From NCBI RefSeq assembly GCF_026163695.1, contig NZ_JAOTID010000010.1, forward strand, positions 1 through 64,000: DNA of 64,000 bases, read 5' to 3'. This document shows positions 24,669-33,660 of the stretch, piece by piece. Position 1 is the stretch's first letter. Each line of letters opens with the position of its first letter. The translations under genes and the position numbers were made by a program. Source of the DNA: Shumkonia mesophila. Lineage in GTDB: Bacteria; Pseudomonadota; Alphaproteobacteria; Rhodospirillales; Shumkoniaceae. The notes under the pieces are model-generated. The model did not search any database, had not been told where the DNA came from, and worked only from the letters and a program-made list of their open reading frames with translations.

Positions 24669-25885
24669 CGTTGCGAGGCGTCCTCCCTCGGCAGCAGGAA
24701 GGTCAGCAGGTTGGCGATGAGGATGGTGCCGCCCAGCATCAGGAAAACGGAGCGCAGGCCCCAGGCGTCGGCCATCATACCGCCGATGGCGGGGGCAAGG
24801 GCCGAGAGCGCCGACTGGATGCCGAACAGCAGGCTGGTCGCGCTGCCGCTGACGCGCGGCGGCGTCAGGTCCATCAGCCAGCTCTGGATGACCGGACGGA
24901 CGCTGAACAGCATGAATCCCAAGATCGACACGCCGCTGATGAAGACGATGTTGTTCTCGACCACGGTGAGGGCGAGCAGCACGGCGGTAGAAGCGGTGAG
25001 CCCGGCCATCATGATGGTGCGCCGGCTCATGCGGTCGGATGCCACGCCGGCAATCGGCGATCCGAAAATGGCGCCGACCTGCAGCGTCGTCATGGCGGCG
25101 CCCATCCAAATGGGCGAGATGCGCATGACGTCGGCCAAGTATAGCGGCAGGAAGACCTGAAGGCCGTTGACCGTCATGTTGCGAAAGCCCGACATCAGGC
25201 AGAGGCTGAGGACGGCCTTGTTGGAAACCAGTTCCTTGATGCCGGTCAGATAGTCGCGAAACCCGGTGACGCGGCGATCGCCGCGAATCGATGGCCGCTC
25301 GTTGCGAACCAGCAGGGCGGCGATCAGCAGCGCGCCGAGAAAGGCGGGCACGGTGCCCATGAAGGCGGTGCCCTGCCAAGTCAAGGCGGCGATCAGGAAT
25401 CCGGCAACGAGCGGTGCCAGCGAATCGCCGATGCTGGCTCCCGTCACGTGCAGGGACAAGGCATATCCCTTGTGGCGGGGGTAGCGTTCGGAAAGGAGGG
25501 AGATGGCGGCCGGGTGCCAAAGGTTCGTCGAGGCCCCGATGCACGCGACCATCAGGACCTGTACGGGAAAGACCGGCCCCAGCGCGAATACGGAGAAGGC
25601 TGCGGTGCCGATGATCAGCGAGAGCAGCAGAAAGATCGCCTTGCGGCCGGTGACGTCGACCACCAGTCCGCTGCCGAAGTTGGCCGCCGTCGAACTGGCG
25701 TGAAACGCCGCGACGAGAAAGCCGACTTCCGAGTAGGAAAGCCCAAGATCCTTGGCGACAAACGGCAAAATCAGATAAAGAGTGGCGACGATCCAGTGGG
25801 TGCCGCCATGGCCGAAGCCGACAAGAAGGGCCGGTCTCTGCTCTTTCCAGCCGATGCCGGTGAGGCGTTGGATTGCGGTGGGCAA
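24665..25885 (-). CDS. Major facilitator superfamily transporter of unknown substrate
   Basis: A 406-residue protein with about twelve hydrophobic helices. MFS loop signatures are visible: GSGLVVDVTGRKAIFLL between helices 2 and 3 and GVASDRMSRRTIMM in the second half. NLWHPAAISLLSERYPRHKGYALSLHVTGASIGDSLAPLV resembles the fosmidomycin-resistance-like branch, but that does not fix the substrate. It lies antisense between hypX and fhs, sharing 4 bases with hypX, and is divergent from fhs. There is no evidence that it takes part in hydrogenase maturation. Confidence 0.82.
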   Translation of the reverse strand: MPTAIQRLTGIGWKEQRPALLVGFGHGGTHWIVATLYLILPFVAKDLGLSYSEVGFLVAAFHASSTAANFGSGLVVDVTGRKAIFLLLSLIIGTAAFSVFALGPVFPVQVLMVACIGASTNLWHPAAISLLSERYPRHKGYALSLHVTGASIGDSLAPLVAGFLIAALTWQGTAFMGTVPAFLGALLIAALLVRNERPSIRGDRRVTGFRDYLTGIKELVSNKAVLSLCLMSGFRNMTVNGLQVFLPLYLADVMRISPIWMGAAMTTLQVGAIFGSPIAGVASDRMSRRTIMMAGLTASTAVLLALTVVENNIVFISGVSILGFMLFSVRPVIQSWLMDLTPPRVSGSATSLLFGIQSALSALAPAIGGMMADAWGLRSVFLMLGGTILIANLLTFLLPREDASQR

Positions 25886-26011
25886 TTGGACGTCCTGGGG
25901 TTAGGGTTGTTGTTTGAAGCCCCAATCCCTCTAGTTACCGGGGCTCCCGCGGGCAAGTCAACCGGCGGGACGACGTGAAGAGAAGAATCGCGTTCTGGGA
26001 TAGGCGGGGAA

Positions 26012-27727
26012 ATGACCAAGATGGCAAGAAAGGTGCGTAAAACCACTCCGTCCAAGCCGGCCAGCGATCTTGAAATCTCGCGACAGGCCGCCCTCAAGCC
26101 CATCGAGGAGATCGGTGCCAAGCTGGGAATCCCGGCGGCGGCGCTCTACCGCTATGGCGACTACAAGGCCAAGATCTCCAACGCCTTCATCGACGGCCTG
26201 AAGGGGCGTCCCGAGGGCCGCCTGATTCTGGTCACGGCGATGACTCCGACGCCGGCCGGCGAAGGCAAGACCACGACCTCGGTCGGGCTGGCCGACGGCC
26301 TCAACCGCATCGGCAAGAAGACCATCGTGTGCCTGCGCGAGCCTAGCCTTGGGCCCTGCTTCGGCGTCAAGGGCGGGGCCGCGGGGGGCGGATACGCCCA
26401 GGTGGCGCCGATGGAGGACATCAACCTTCATTTCACGGGCGACTTCCACGCCATCGGCGCGGCCAACAACCTGCTGGCCGCTCTTATCGACAACCACGTC
26501 TATTGGAGCAACGGGCTCAACATCGATCCCCGGCGGGTCACCTGGCGGCGGGTCATGGACATGAACGACCGCGCGCTGCGCTCGATCGTCTGTTCGCTGG
26601 GCGGCATCGCCAACGGTTTCCCGCGCGAGGACGGCTTCGACATCACGCCGGCCTCCGAGGTCATGGCCATCCTTTGCCTGGCCGAGGATATCGCCGACCT
26701 GCGCCGGCGCCTGGGTAACATCATCATCGGCCACACGCGCGACCGCCAGCCGATCCGGGCCCGCGAGCTCAAGGCCGACGGGCCGATGGCCGTGCTGCTG
26801 CGCGACGCCATGATGCCTAACCTGGTGCAGACGCTGGAAAACAACCCGGCCATCCTGCACGGCGGGCCGTTCGCCAATATCGCGCACGGCTGCAATTCGG
26901 TGATCGCCACGCGCACCGCGCTCCGGCTGGCCGACTACGTGGTGACGGAGGCGGGGTTCGGCGCCGATCTCGGGGCCGAGAAGTTTTTCGACATCAAGTG
27001 CCGGAAGGCTGGGCTGGAGCCGGATGCCGCCGTCCTGGTCGCCACCGTGCGGGCTCTCAAGATGCATGGCGGCGTGGAACGCGCCGATCTCGAGAAGGAG
27101 AACCTCGACGCCCTGGAGAAGGGCATCGAAAACCTTGAACGCCACGTCGAGAACCTGAGGAACTTCGGGGTGCCGCAGGTGGTCGTGCTGAACCGCTTCA
27201 GCGCCGATACCGACGCCGAGATCGATCTGGTGCGCCAGCACTGCGCCGAACTGGACGTCCGGGTGGCGGTCGCCAACCATTGGACGGAAGGCGGGGCCGG
27301 GGCCGAGGGCTTGGCTCGCGACGTGGTCGACCTGATCGAGGAGCGGCCCAGCGAGTTCAGGCCGCTTTACCCCGACAACATGCCGCTGTGGGACAAGGTG
27401 CGCACCGTGGCCCAGACGATCTATGGGGCTCGGGGCATCATCGCCGACAAGAAAATCCGCGACCACTTCAAGGAACTGCAGGCCGATGGCTTCGGCCATT
27501 TCCCCGTCTGCATCGCCAAGACGCAGTACAGCTTCTCGACCGACCCCAACCTGAAGGGCGCCCCCGGCAACCATGTCGTTCCCATCCGCGAGATCCGGCT
27601 GGCCGGCGGCGCCGAGTTCCTGGTGGTGCTGTGCGGCGAGATCATGACCATGCCGGGTCTGCCCAAGGTGCCGGCGGCCCATCACATGTTCGTCGACGAC
27701 AACGCCCGCATCGAAGGGCTTTTCTGA
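26012..27727 (+). CDS. fhs: Formate-tetrahydrofolate ligase (10-formyl-THF synthetase)
   Basis: A 571-residue enzyme, the usual family size, joining formate, ATP and THF to give 10-formyl-THF. Key segments are the P-loop [60 protein letters not shown] split over the active site, NMHGG-type [10 protein letters not shown], and the C-terminal [16 protein letters not shown] and MTMPGLPK. The start ATG at 26012 follows GGCGGGGA. Its product is the formyl donor proposed for HypX, encoded just upstream on the same strand beyond an antisense gene. It may equally serve purine synthesis or general C1 metabolism. Confidence 0.95.
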   Translation: MTKMARKVRKTTPSKPASDLEISRQAALKPIEEIGAKLGIPAAALYRYGDYKAKISNAFIDGLKGRPEGRLILVTAMTPTPAGEGKTTTSVGLADGLNRIGKKTIVCLREPSLGPCFGVKGGAAGGGYAQVAPMEDINLHFTGDFHAIGAANNLLAALIDNHVYWSNGLNIDPRRVTWRRVMDMNDRALRSIVCSLGGIANGFPREDGFDITPASEVMAILCLAEDIADLRRRLGNIIIGHTRDRQPIRARELKADGPMAVLLRDAMMPNLVQTLENNPAILHGGPFANIAHGCNSVIATRTALRLADYVVTEAGFGADLGAEKFFDIKCRKAGLEPDAAVLVATVRALKMHGGVERADLEKENLDALEKGIENLERHVENLRNFGVPQVVVLNRFSADTDAEIDLVRQHCAELDVRVAVANHWTEGGAGAEGLARDVVDLIEERPSEFRPLYPDNMPLWDKVRTVAQTIYGARGIIADKKIRDHFKELQADGFGHFPVCIAKTQYSFSTDPNLKGAPGNHVVPIREIRLAGGAEFLVVLCGEIMTMPGLPKVPAAHHMFVDDNARIEGLF

Positions 27728-27746
27728 CAAAGGCGACGGCAATCCG

Positions 27747-28544
27747 ATGAAGCCTCTCAGCGAGTTCCCTGTCGACGCGCGCCGCCGCATCCGCGGTGTC
27801 TTCACCGACATCGACGACACCATGACAACGGACGGCAAGCTGACGGCCCGGGCCTACGCGGCCTGCGAGCACCTTCACGACGCCGGCTTCATGGTCGTTC
27901 CCATTACCGGCCGCCCGGCCGGGTGGTGCGACCACATCGCGCGCATGTGGCCGGTCGATGGCGTGGTGGGCGAAAACGGGGCCTTTTATTTCCGCTACGA
28001 TGCGGCCAGGCGCACCCTGACCAAGCGATTCCTGCTCGCCGATCGCGAGCGGGTGGCCAACCGCCGGCGCCTGGACGCCCTGCGCGACGAAATCCTGGCC
28101 CGGGTGCCGGGGACGGCGGTCGCCTCCGACCAGCTTTATCGCGAGGCGGACCTCGCCATCGACTATTGCGAGGACGTGCCCGAACTGAAGCGCGAGGCGG
28201 TCGGGCGCATCGTCGCCATCATGACGGCCGCGGGGGCCACGGCCAAGGTCAGTTCCATCCACGTCAACGGATGGTTCGGCGCCTACGACAAGCTGTCGAT
28301 GACCCGCATCATGATGGCGGAATGCTTCGATATCGATGTGGATGCCGCCAGGGAATCCTTCGTTTTTATCGGCGATTCGCCCAATGACGCACCGATGTTC
28401 GGATTCTTTCCGAACGCGGTGGGAACGGCCAACGTCCGCCGTTTCGAGGGTGAACTGGACGCGGCGCCGACCTATATCACCAAAAGAGACGCCGGGGCGG
28501 GTTTTGCCGAACTGGCCGAGGCCTTGATCGACGCCAGGCGATAA
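27747..28544 (+). CDS. HAD-superfamily hydrolase (type IIB/Cof-like)
   Basis: A 265-residue phosphatase-like protein. HAD motif I is FTDIDDTMTTDGKLT (nucleophile and acid/base aspartates), motif II is ITGR, a lysine lies in AYDKLSM, and motif IV is FIGDSPNDAPMFGFF. The cap region between motifs II and III fits type IIB enzymes that act on small sugar or glycerate phosphates. It begins 19 bases after fhs and so may share its transcript. The substrate is not evident; a sucrose- or mannosylglycerate-phosphatase type is among the possibilities. Confidence 0.82.
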   Translation: MKPLSEFPVDARRRIRGVFTDIDDTMTTDGKLTARAYAACEHLHDAGFMVVPITGRPAGWCDHIARMWPVDGVVGENGAFYFRYDAARRTLTKRFLLADRERVANRRRLDALRDEILARVPGTAVASDQLYREADLAIDYCEDVPELKREAVGRIVAIMTAAGATAKVSSIHVNGWFGAYDKLSMTRIMMAECFDIDVDAARESFVFIGDSPNDAPMFGFFPNAVGTANVRRFEGELDAAPTYITKRDAGAGFAELAEALIDARR

Positions 28545-28692
28545 CGAAGGCGGACATTTTGTCCGGCCGCCATACGAACACTTGATCGCGGCTTGGGTAG
28601 GGTGGCATTGTCTTGCCCCTGATTCTCAGGGGTGGCAGATCGCGTGTCGCGATGGTTCTGCCGAGATAAAGCTAGATCCGGCGAGAGGCTCG

Positions 28693-29316
28693 ATGCTGAA
28701 ACGAGGATACCTTCTTTTCGTGCTCCTGGTGGGGGCGTTTGTCCTGATGGGAACGGGCGGCGCGCCCGCTGCCGACGATGCCGATGCGCGCGCCGGAAAG
28801 TTCATTGAAGCCCTGGCCGACAAGGCGATCGCCGCCTTGACGGAGAAGGACGTTTCGCGCGAGCAGCGGCTAACCCGCTTTCGCGACCTGCTGGACGAGC
28901 ATTTCGCCGTCGACACCATCGGCCGCTGGGTTCTGGGCCGGCACTGGAACGACGCGACCGAGGCCGAACGCAAGGAATACCTGTCGCTGTTCGAGGACCT
29001 GGTCGTCGTCACCTATGTCGACCGTTTCAATTCTTATTCGGGCGAAAAGCTGGCCGTCTTCAAAACGGTTCCGGCGACCGGCGGCGATTTGCTGGTCAAT
29101 TCGCAGATTACCCGGCCGGCCGGCGGCGAGCCGCTCGACGTGGCCTGGCGGGTTCGGGACTACGACGGACGGCTGAAAATCGTCGATGTCATCGTCGCCG
29201 GCGTCAGCATGGGCCAGACGCAACGCTCCGAGTTCACCTCGGTTATCCGCCGGACCGGCGGCCAGGTGGAAGGGCTGCTGGCGAAACTGCGCGAGGATCT
29301 GAAGAAGGGAGCATGA
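28693..29316 (+). CDS. MlaC/Ttg2D-family periplasmic phospholipid-binding protein at the head of the hopanoid operon (HpnM-like)
   Basis: A 207-residue exported protein: signal peptide MLKRGYLLFVLLVGAFVLMGTGGAPAAD (cleavage near residue 26), then a Tol_Tol_Ttg2 domain with FRDLLDEHFAVDTIGRWVLGRHW, YLSLFEDLVVVTYVDRFNSYSGE and the C-terminal QRSEFTSVIRRTGGQVEGLLAKLR. The ATG at 28693 follows GAGAGG; an upstream frame lacks a signal. Its stop overlaps the hpnC start (ATGA), so it is translationally coupled to hopanoid synthesis. Members near hopanoid genes are called HpnM and are thought to carry lipids across the periplasm. Confidence 0.82.
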   Translation: MLKRGYLLFVLLVGAFVLMGTGGAPAADDADARAGKFIEALADKAIAALTEKDVSREQRLTRFRDLLDEHFAVDTIGRWVLGRHWNDATEAERKEYLSLFEDLVVVTYVDRFNSYSGEKLAVFKTVPATGGDLLVNSQITRPAGGEPLDVAWRVRDYDGRLKIVDVIVAGVSMGQTQRSEFTSVIRRTGGQVEGLLAKLREDLKKGA

Positions 29317-30191
29317 CCGGAACCCTTCCAGGACGCTCCGCGACTGCCGCATTCGCTTCCTCGATCGAAACGCCGTCCGGCAAGGACGTCGCCTACGAGA
29401 ATTTTCCCGTCGGGTCGTGGCTTCTGCCGGCCGCGCTGCGCCCGCACATCGCCATCTTCTACGCCTTCGCCCGGGCGGCCGACGATATTGCCGACAGCCC
29501 GGACCTGGCCCCCGAGGACAAGGTGGCCCGGCTCGACGCCTTCGAGGCGGCAGTATGCGGGCGTGCCGGCGACGAGCCGCACCTGGCGACCGCGCGCCGT
29601 ATGCGCGAGAGCCTCGCCACGACGAGGGTTGAGGTGCGCCACTGCGTCGACCTGCTGACGGCGTTTCGGCAGGATGCCACTAAGCTGCGCTACCGGGACT
29701 GGGACGATCTGATCGGCTATTGCCTGCTGTCGGCGGCGCCGGTGGGCCGTTATCTTCTCGACCTGCACGGCGGATCGCGGGCCGGCTATGCGGCTTCCGA
29801 CGCGCTCTGTATGGGCCTGCAGGTGATCAATCATCTTCAGGACTGCCGGGACGACTACCGCCAGCTCGATCGCATCTATCTGCCCCAGGACTGGATGCAC
29901 CAAGCCGGCGCCCGCGTCGAGGATCTCGACGCGACGACCTCGAGTCCGGCCCTGCGCCAAGTCATCGACCTGACGCTCGACGGCACCGAGCGGCTGCTGG
30001 CAACGGCGCGGGCGCTTCCCGCCGGGCTGATTTCGCGCCGCCTGGCCATGGAATCCGGGGCGATTTTGGCCATCGCCGATCGTCTGGTGGACAAGCTGCG
30101 CCGGGGCGATCCATTGGGGCCCCGCATCGAGCTGGGCAAATCGCGGTTCCTGTGGTGCTGTTTGCGCGGCGCCATCGCCGGCCTGGCGTGA
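29313..30191 (+). CDS. hpnC: Hydroxysqualene synthase HpnC
   Basis: A 292-residue squalene/phytoene synthase-family protein. Aspartate-rich motifs are FARAADDIADSP and LQDCRDDYRQLDRIYLP. Together with HpnD and HpnE it replaces eukaryotic-type squalene synthase: HpnD makes presqualene diphosphate from two farnesyl diphosphates, HpnC hydrolyses it to hydroxysqualene, and HpnE reduces it to squalene. HpnC rather than HpnD is assigned because of the order hpnC-hpnB-hpnD-hpnE and the NFPVGSWLLPAALRPHIA N-terminus. It overlaps the preceding gene by 4 bases. Confidence 0.9.
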   Translation: MTGTLPGRSATAAFASSIETPSGKDVAYENFPVGSWLLPAALRPHIAIFYAFARAADDIADSPDLAPEDKVARLDAFEAAVCGRAGDEPHLATARRMRESLATTRVEVRHCVDLLTAFRQDATKLRYRDWDDLIGYCLLSAAPVGRYLLDLHGGSRAGYAASDALCMGLQVINHLQDCRDDYRQLDRIYLPQDWMHQAGARVEDLDATTSSPALRQVIDLTLDGTERLLATARALPAGLISRRLAMESGAILAIADRLVDKLRRGDPLGPRIELGKSRFLWCCLRGAIAGLA

Positions 30192-30198
30192 GGCGGCC

Positions 30199-31371
30199 GT
30201 GACCGCGCTTGCCGGGCTCTCCCTTGTTTCCCTGTTGGCTTGGCTCTGGCTGCTGTTCCTGCGTGGCGGCTTCTGGCGCGCCGACCAGCGTCTGGCCGAG
30301 GAGGGCGGTGCGGAGCGGGGCTCGTGGCCGGCGGTGGCGGTGGTGGTGCCGGCGCGCGACGAGGCGGAAACCATCGGCGCCACGGTCTCCTCGCTGCTTT
30401 CCCAGGATTATCCGGGGCCGCTTGCGGTCATTGTGATCGACGACGGCAGCGCCGACGGCACGACAGGCCGGGCGACCGAGGCGGCGAGCGGCGATTCGCG
30501 ATTCCACCTGCTGCCGGGACGGCCGCTGCCGGTGGGGTGGACCGGCAAGCTATGGGCCGTCGCCCAGGGAGTGGACGTGGCCGCGACGGCGATGCCGGAC
30601 GCCGAGTTCCTGCTGTTGACCGACGCCGATATCGTGCACGACGGCGCCAACCTGCGTCGGCTCGTCGGTAAGGCGGCCGGCGACAACCTGGATTTGGTGT
30701 CGCTGATGGTTCACCTTCGCTGCGAGTCCTTCTGGGAAAAGCTGCTGATTCCCGCCTTCGTGTTCTTCTTCCAGAAGCTGTTCCCCTTCGCCTGGGTCAA
30801 TAGCGCCCGCAAGTCGACGGCGGCGGCGGCCGGTGGGTGCATGCTGGTGCGCCGCGCCGCGCTGGAGGCGGCCGGTGGCATCGCTGCGATCCGCGGCCGC
30901 CTGATCGACGATTGCGCGCTGGCGGCCCTGCTCAAGGGGCGGGGGCGGATCTGGCTGGGATTGGCGAGCAAAACCATCAGCCTGCGCCGCTATGACCGTT
31001 TGTCGGGGATCGCGCGGATGGTCGCCCGGACCGCCTTCGAGCAGTTGGGCAATTCCCCGGCGCTGCTGGCGGGCACGTTGGCGGGAATGATCGTCCTTTA
31101 CGCCGTGCCGCCGGCGGCCCTTGTCGTGGGTCTGGTTGCCGGCGATCTGCCGATGGCCATCTTCGGCGGTCTCGGTTGGGCGGCGATGACGGTGGCCTAC
31201 TCGCCGATCGTCCGCCTCTACCGGCTGTCTTTGCCGAGGGCTGCGGCGCTTCCCATAGCAGCAGTCCTCTACACGGTCTTCACCCTGGAATCGGCGCGCC
31301 GCACGTGGCGGGGCGAGGGCGGCGCCTGGAAGGGGCGAAGCTACCGGGGCGGCGTTCCCGGCAAGGGATGA
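30199..31371 (+). CDS. hpnB: Hopanoid-associated glycosyltransferase HpnB
   Basis: A 390-residue family 2 glycosyltransferase (GT-A fold). One N-terminal membrane helix (GLSLVSLLAWLWLLFL) precedes VVVPARDEAETIGATVSSLL, VIVIDDGSADGTTG and LLTDADIVHDG; GGCMLVRRAALEAAGG and GRLIDDCALAALLKGRG supply the acceptor and base region. About four C-terminal helices follow. It starts with GTG at 30199, 8 bases after hpnC. HpnB is generally found in hopanoid clusters; it may modify hopanoid head groups, but its reaction is not settled. Confidence 0.88.
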   Translation: MTALAGLSLVSLLAWLWLLFLRGGFWRADQRLAEEGGAERGSWPAVAVVVPARDEAETIGATVSSLLSQDYPGPLAVIVIDDGSADGTTGRATEAASGDSRFHLLPGRPLPVGWTGKLWAVAQGVDVAATAMPDAEFLLLTDADIVHDGANLRRLVGKAAGDNLDLVSLMVHLRCESFWEKLLIPAFVFFFQKLFPFAWVNSARKSTAAAAGGCMLVRRAALEAAGGIAAIRGRLIDDCALAALLKGRGRIWLGLASKTISLRRYDRLSGIARMVARTAFEQLGNSPALLAGTLAGMIVLYAVPPAALVVGLVAGDLPMAIFGGLGWAAMTVAYSPIVRLYRLSLPRAAALPIAAVLYTVFTLESARRTWRGEGGAWKGRSYRGGVPGKG

Positions 31372-31391
31372 CGGCAAGGCAGGGCTGATGT

Positions 31392-32267
31392 ATGCATGAC
31401 GCCATGACCAACCCAACCGCCCCTGCCGCCGCCGATCCGGCGGCTTTCGTCGATAATGCCGTGACCAATTCGGGAAGCTCCTTCCTGACGGCGATGCGAT
31501 TTCTGCCGCCCGACAAGCGCCAGGCGATGTATGCGCTCTACGCGTATTGCCGGGAAGTCGACGATATCGCCGACGAGTCCGGCACACCGGAAGAGAAACG
31601 GCAGCGTCTGGCCGAATGGCGGGTGGAAATCGAGCGGATGTTCAACGGCGCGCCGGGCATGCCGATTTCCTGTGTCCTGTCCGATGCGGTTGCCCGGTTC
31701 GATTTGCAGAAAGCCGACCTGTTGGCGCTGATCGATGGCATGGAGATGGACGCCGCCCGCACGGTGCGCATCGCCGACGAGGCGGAACTGGCGCTGTACT
31801 GCGATCGGGTCGCCTGCTCGGTGGGACGGCTGTCGAACCGCATTTTCGGGGTCGCGCCCGAAGCCAGTGACGCCCTGGCCCGTGCGTTGGGCGACGCCCT
31901 GCAGATGACCAACATTCTGCGCGACCTTGCCGAGGACGCGGAGCGGGATCGGCTTTACGTACCGATCAGCCTTCTCGGTGCCCACGGCATCTCCGAGGTC
32001 GACGACGCGGCTGGCATTCTGGCCCATCCGCGATTTCCCGAAGCCTGTGCGGCGCTGGCGGCCAAGACCCGCCGGCAGTACGCCGTGGCGCGGGCAATCA
32101 TGGCCGGCTGCGAACGGCGGGCGGTGCGGCCGGCCGCCATCATGATGGAGGTTTACCGGGCCATTCTCCTGCGCCTGGAAGCCCGAGGCTGGCGGCATCT
32201 GGACAAGGCGGTGGCCGTGCCCCGGCTGCTCAAGCTGTGGATCGCCCTGCGTCACGGAGTGCTCTAG
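31392..32267 (+). CDS. hpnD: Presqualene diphosphate synthase HpnD
   Basis: A 291-residue squalene/phytoene synthase-family protein. The motifs YCREVDDIADES and NILRDLAEDAERDRLYVP are the two Mg-diphosphate-binding aspartate regions. SSFLTAMRFLPPDKRQAMYALYAYCR is typical of HpnD. It should condense two farnesyl diphosphates to presqualene diphosphate, which HpnC (29313) and HpnE (32269) convert to squalene. The hpnE GTG start is one base after its stop. Confidence 0.92.
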   Translation: MHDAMTNPTAPAAADPAAFVDNAVTNSGSSFLTAMRFLPPDKRQAMYALYAYCREVDDIADESGTPEEKRQRLAEWRVEIERMFNGAPGMPISCVLSDAVARFDLQKADLLALIDGMEMDAARTVRIADEAELALYCDRVACSVGRLSNRIFGVAPEASDALARALGDALQMTNILRDLAEDAERDRLYVPISLLGAHGISEVDDAAGILAHPRFPEACAALAAKTRRQYAVARAIMAGCERRAVRPAAIMMEVYRAILLRLEARGWRHLDKAVAVPRLLKLWIALRHGVL

Positions 32268-32268
32268 G

Positions 32269-33528
32269 GTGGCGCCGCGCACTTTCGTCATCGGGGCCGG
32301 CATGGCCGGGCTGTCCTGCGCGGTGGGGCTCTCGTCGCTCGGCCGGGAGGTCGAGGTCCTGGAAAGTGCCCCACATGCCGGTGGGCGCTGCCGGTCCTAT
32401 TTCGACGACCATCTGGGCCGGCGGATCGACAACGGCAACCATCTGCTGCTGAGCGGCAACAGCGCCACCCTTTCCTACCTGTCGGAAGTGGGGGCGGACG
32501 ACACGCTGGCAGGGCCAGACCGCGCCGAATTCGCCTTCTACGATCTCGAGCGGCGGGCTGGCTGGACGATCCGCCCCAACGCCGGCCGCCTGCCGTGGTG
32601 GATTTTGGCGCCGTCGCGCCGGGTTCCCGGGACGAGTGCCTGGGACTATTTTCGCGCCGCCCGTTTGGCCGGAGCCGGCCCGTCGGAGACCGTGGCCCAG
32701 GTGCTAGACGACGGCGGTCCCCTTTACCGCCGCTTCTGGCATCCCTTCGCCTTGGCTGTCATGAACACCGACCCCAAGGAGGCGTCGGCCGCGCTCTTGT
32801 GGCCGGTCGTGCGCGAAACGCTGGGGCGCGGTGAAACGGCCTATCGTCCGCGTATCGCCCGGGTCGGATTGTCGGAAAGCTTGGTCGATCCGGCGCTGGC
32901 CTGTTTGAGGACACGGGGGGTTGAGGTCGGCTTTGGGCGGCGTGTCCGGAGGCTCGAACGGACGGGCGACCGGGTGACCGCCATCGACCTGGGCGAGCGC
33001 CAAATCGCCGTCGGCGAGGAGGATTCAGTCGTTCTTGCGGTTCCGGCAGCCGTGTGCGCATCGCTTCTGCCCGACCTCGTCGTTCCCACAGAGTACAGGG
33101 CCATCCTCAATGTTCATTTCCGGCATGCCGACACGCCGCCCGGATTGCCGTCGATGGTCGGCTTGGTGGGCGGCGTGGCGCAGTGGCTGTTCTGCCGGCA
33201 GGACATGGTTTCGGTCACGGTGAGTGCGGCGGACGCCGTCGAGGGGCCGCCCGAGAAAATCGCCAGCCGTATATGGGCGGAAATTTCACAAGTCCTGGGA
33301 TGCGGCGGAACGAAGATGCCACCTTTCCGGGTCGTCAAGGAAAAGCGGGCCACATTTGCGCAGACGCCGGAACAAACGCGCCGCCGGCCGCCGGCACGGA
33401 CGTCCTGGCGAAACCTTGTCCTTGCCGGCGATTGGACCGATACCGGCCTGCCGGCAACGATCGAAGGGGCGGTCCGATCCGGAAGAAAAGCGGCGGAAGC
33501 GGTCAGCCATCTTTCCGACGGGCCTTGA
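32269..33528 (+). CDS. hpnE: Hydroxysqualene dehydroxylase HpnE
   Basis: A 419-residue FAD-dependent amine-oxidase-fold enzyme. The N-terminal dinucleotide motif is VIGAGMAGLSCAVGLSSLGREVEVLES, followed by AGGRCRSYFDDHLGRRIDNGNHLLLSG, and a C-terminal FAD segment WRNLVLAGDWTDTGLPATIEGAVRSG. It reduces hydroxysqualene to squalene as the third step of the HpnCDE route. It starts with GTG at 32269, one base after hpnD. Confidence 0.92.
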   Translation: MAPRTFVIGAGMAGLSCAVGLSSLGREVEVLESAPHAGGRCRSYFDDHLGRRIDNGNHLLLSGNSATLSYLSEVGADDTLAGPDRAEFAFYDLERRAGWTIRPNAGRLPWWILAPSRRVPGTSAWDYFRAARLAGAGPSETVAQVLDDGGPLYRRFWHPFALAVMNTDPKEASAALLWPVVRETLGRGETAYRPRIARVGLSESLVDPALACLRTRGVEVGFGRRVRRLERTGDRVTAIDLGERQIAVGEEDSVVLAVPAAVCASLLPDLVVPTEYRAILNVHFRHADTPPGLPSMVGLVGGVAQWLFCRQDMVSVTVSAADAVEGPPEKIASRIWAEISQVLGCGGTKMPPFRVVKEKRATFAQTPEQTRRRPPARTSWRNLVLAGDWTDTGLPATIEGAVRSGRKAAEAVSHLSDGP

Positions 33529-33660
33529 ACCGGGCGCGAAATTCTTGCACAAAGCGCGCACGGCAATCCACGCAACCCCACATGCGCGCGAGAGGAGGAA
33601 CCGCACTTGCCATTTCCTCCCACTTCAACTGCCGTCGAACACGAACGGGAACGAAGCGAT

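Noticed and set aside
24665-25885. The MFS transporter as a nickel or formate importer for hydrogenase maturation
   Set aside because: It has no metal-transport signature, lies antisense to the hyp genes, and resembles a drug-efflux-like branch; position alone is not enough.
22749-25925. An antisense open frame of more than 1000 codons across hypE, hypX and the MFS gene
   Set aside because: It lies in another frame of three well-supported genes and shows no domain; treated as a GC-rich shadow.
28549-28566. The hairpin CGGAC-ATTTT-GTCCG after the HAD gene as a terminator
   Set aside because: The stem is only five base pairs and no T-run follows; not listed as a feature.
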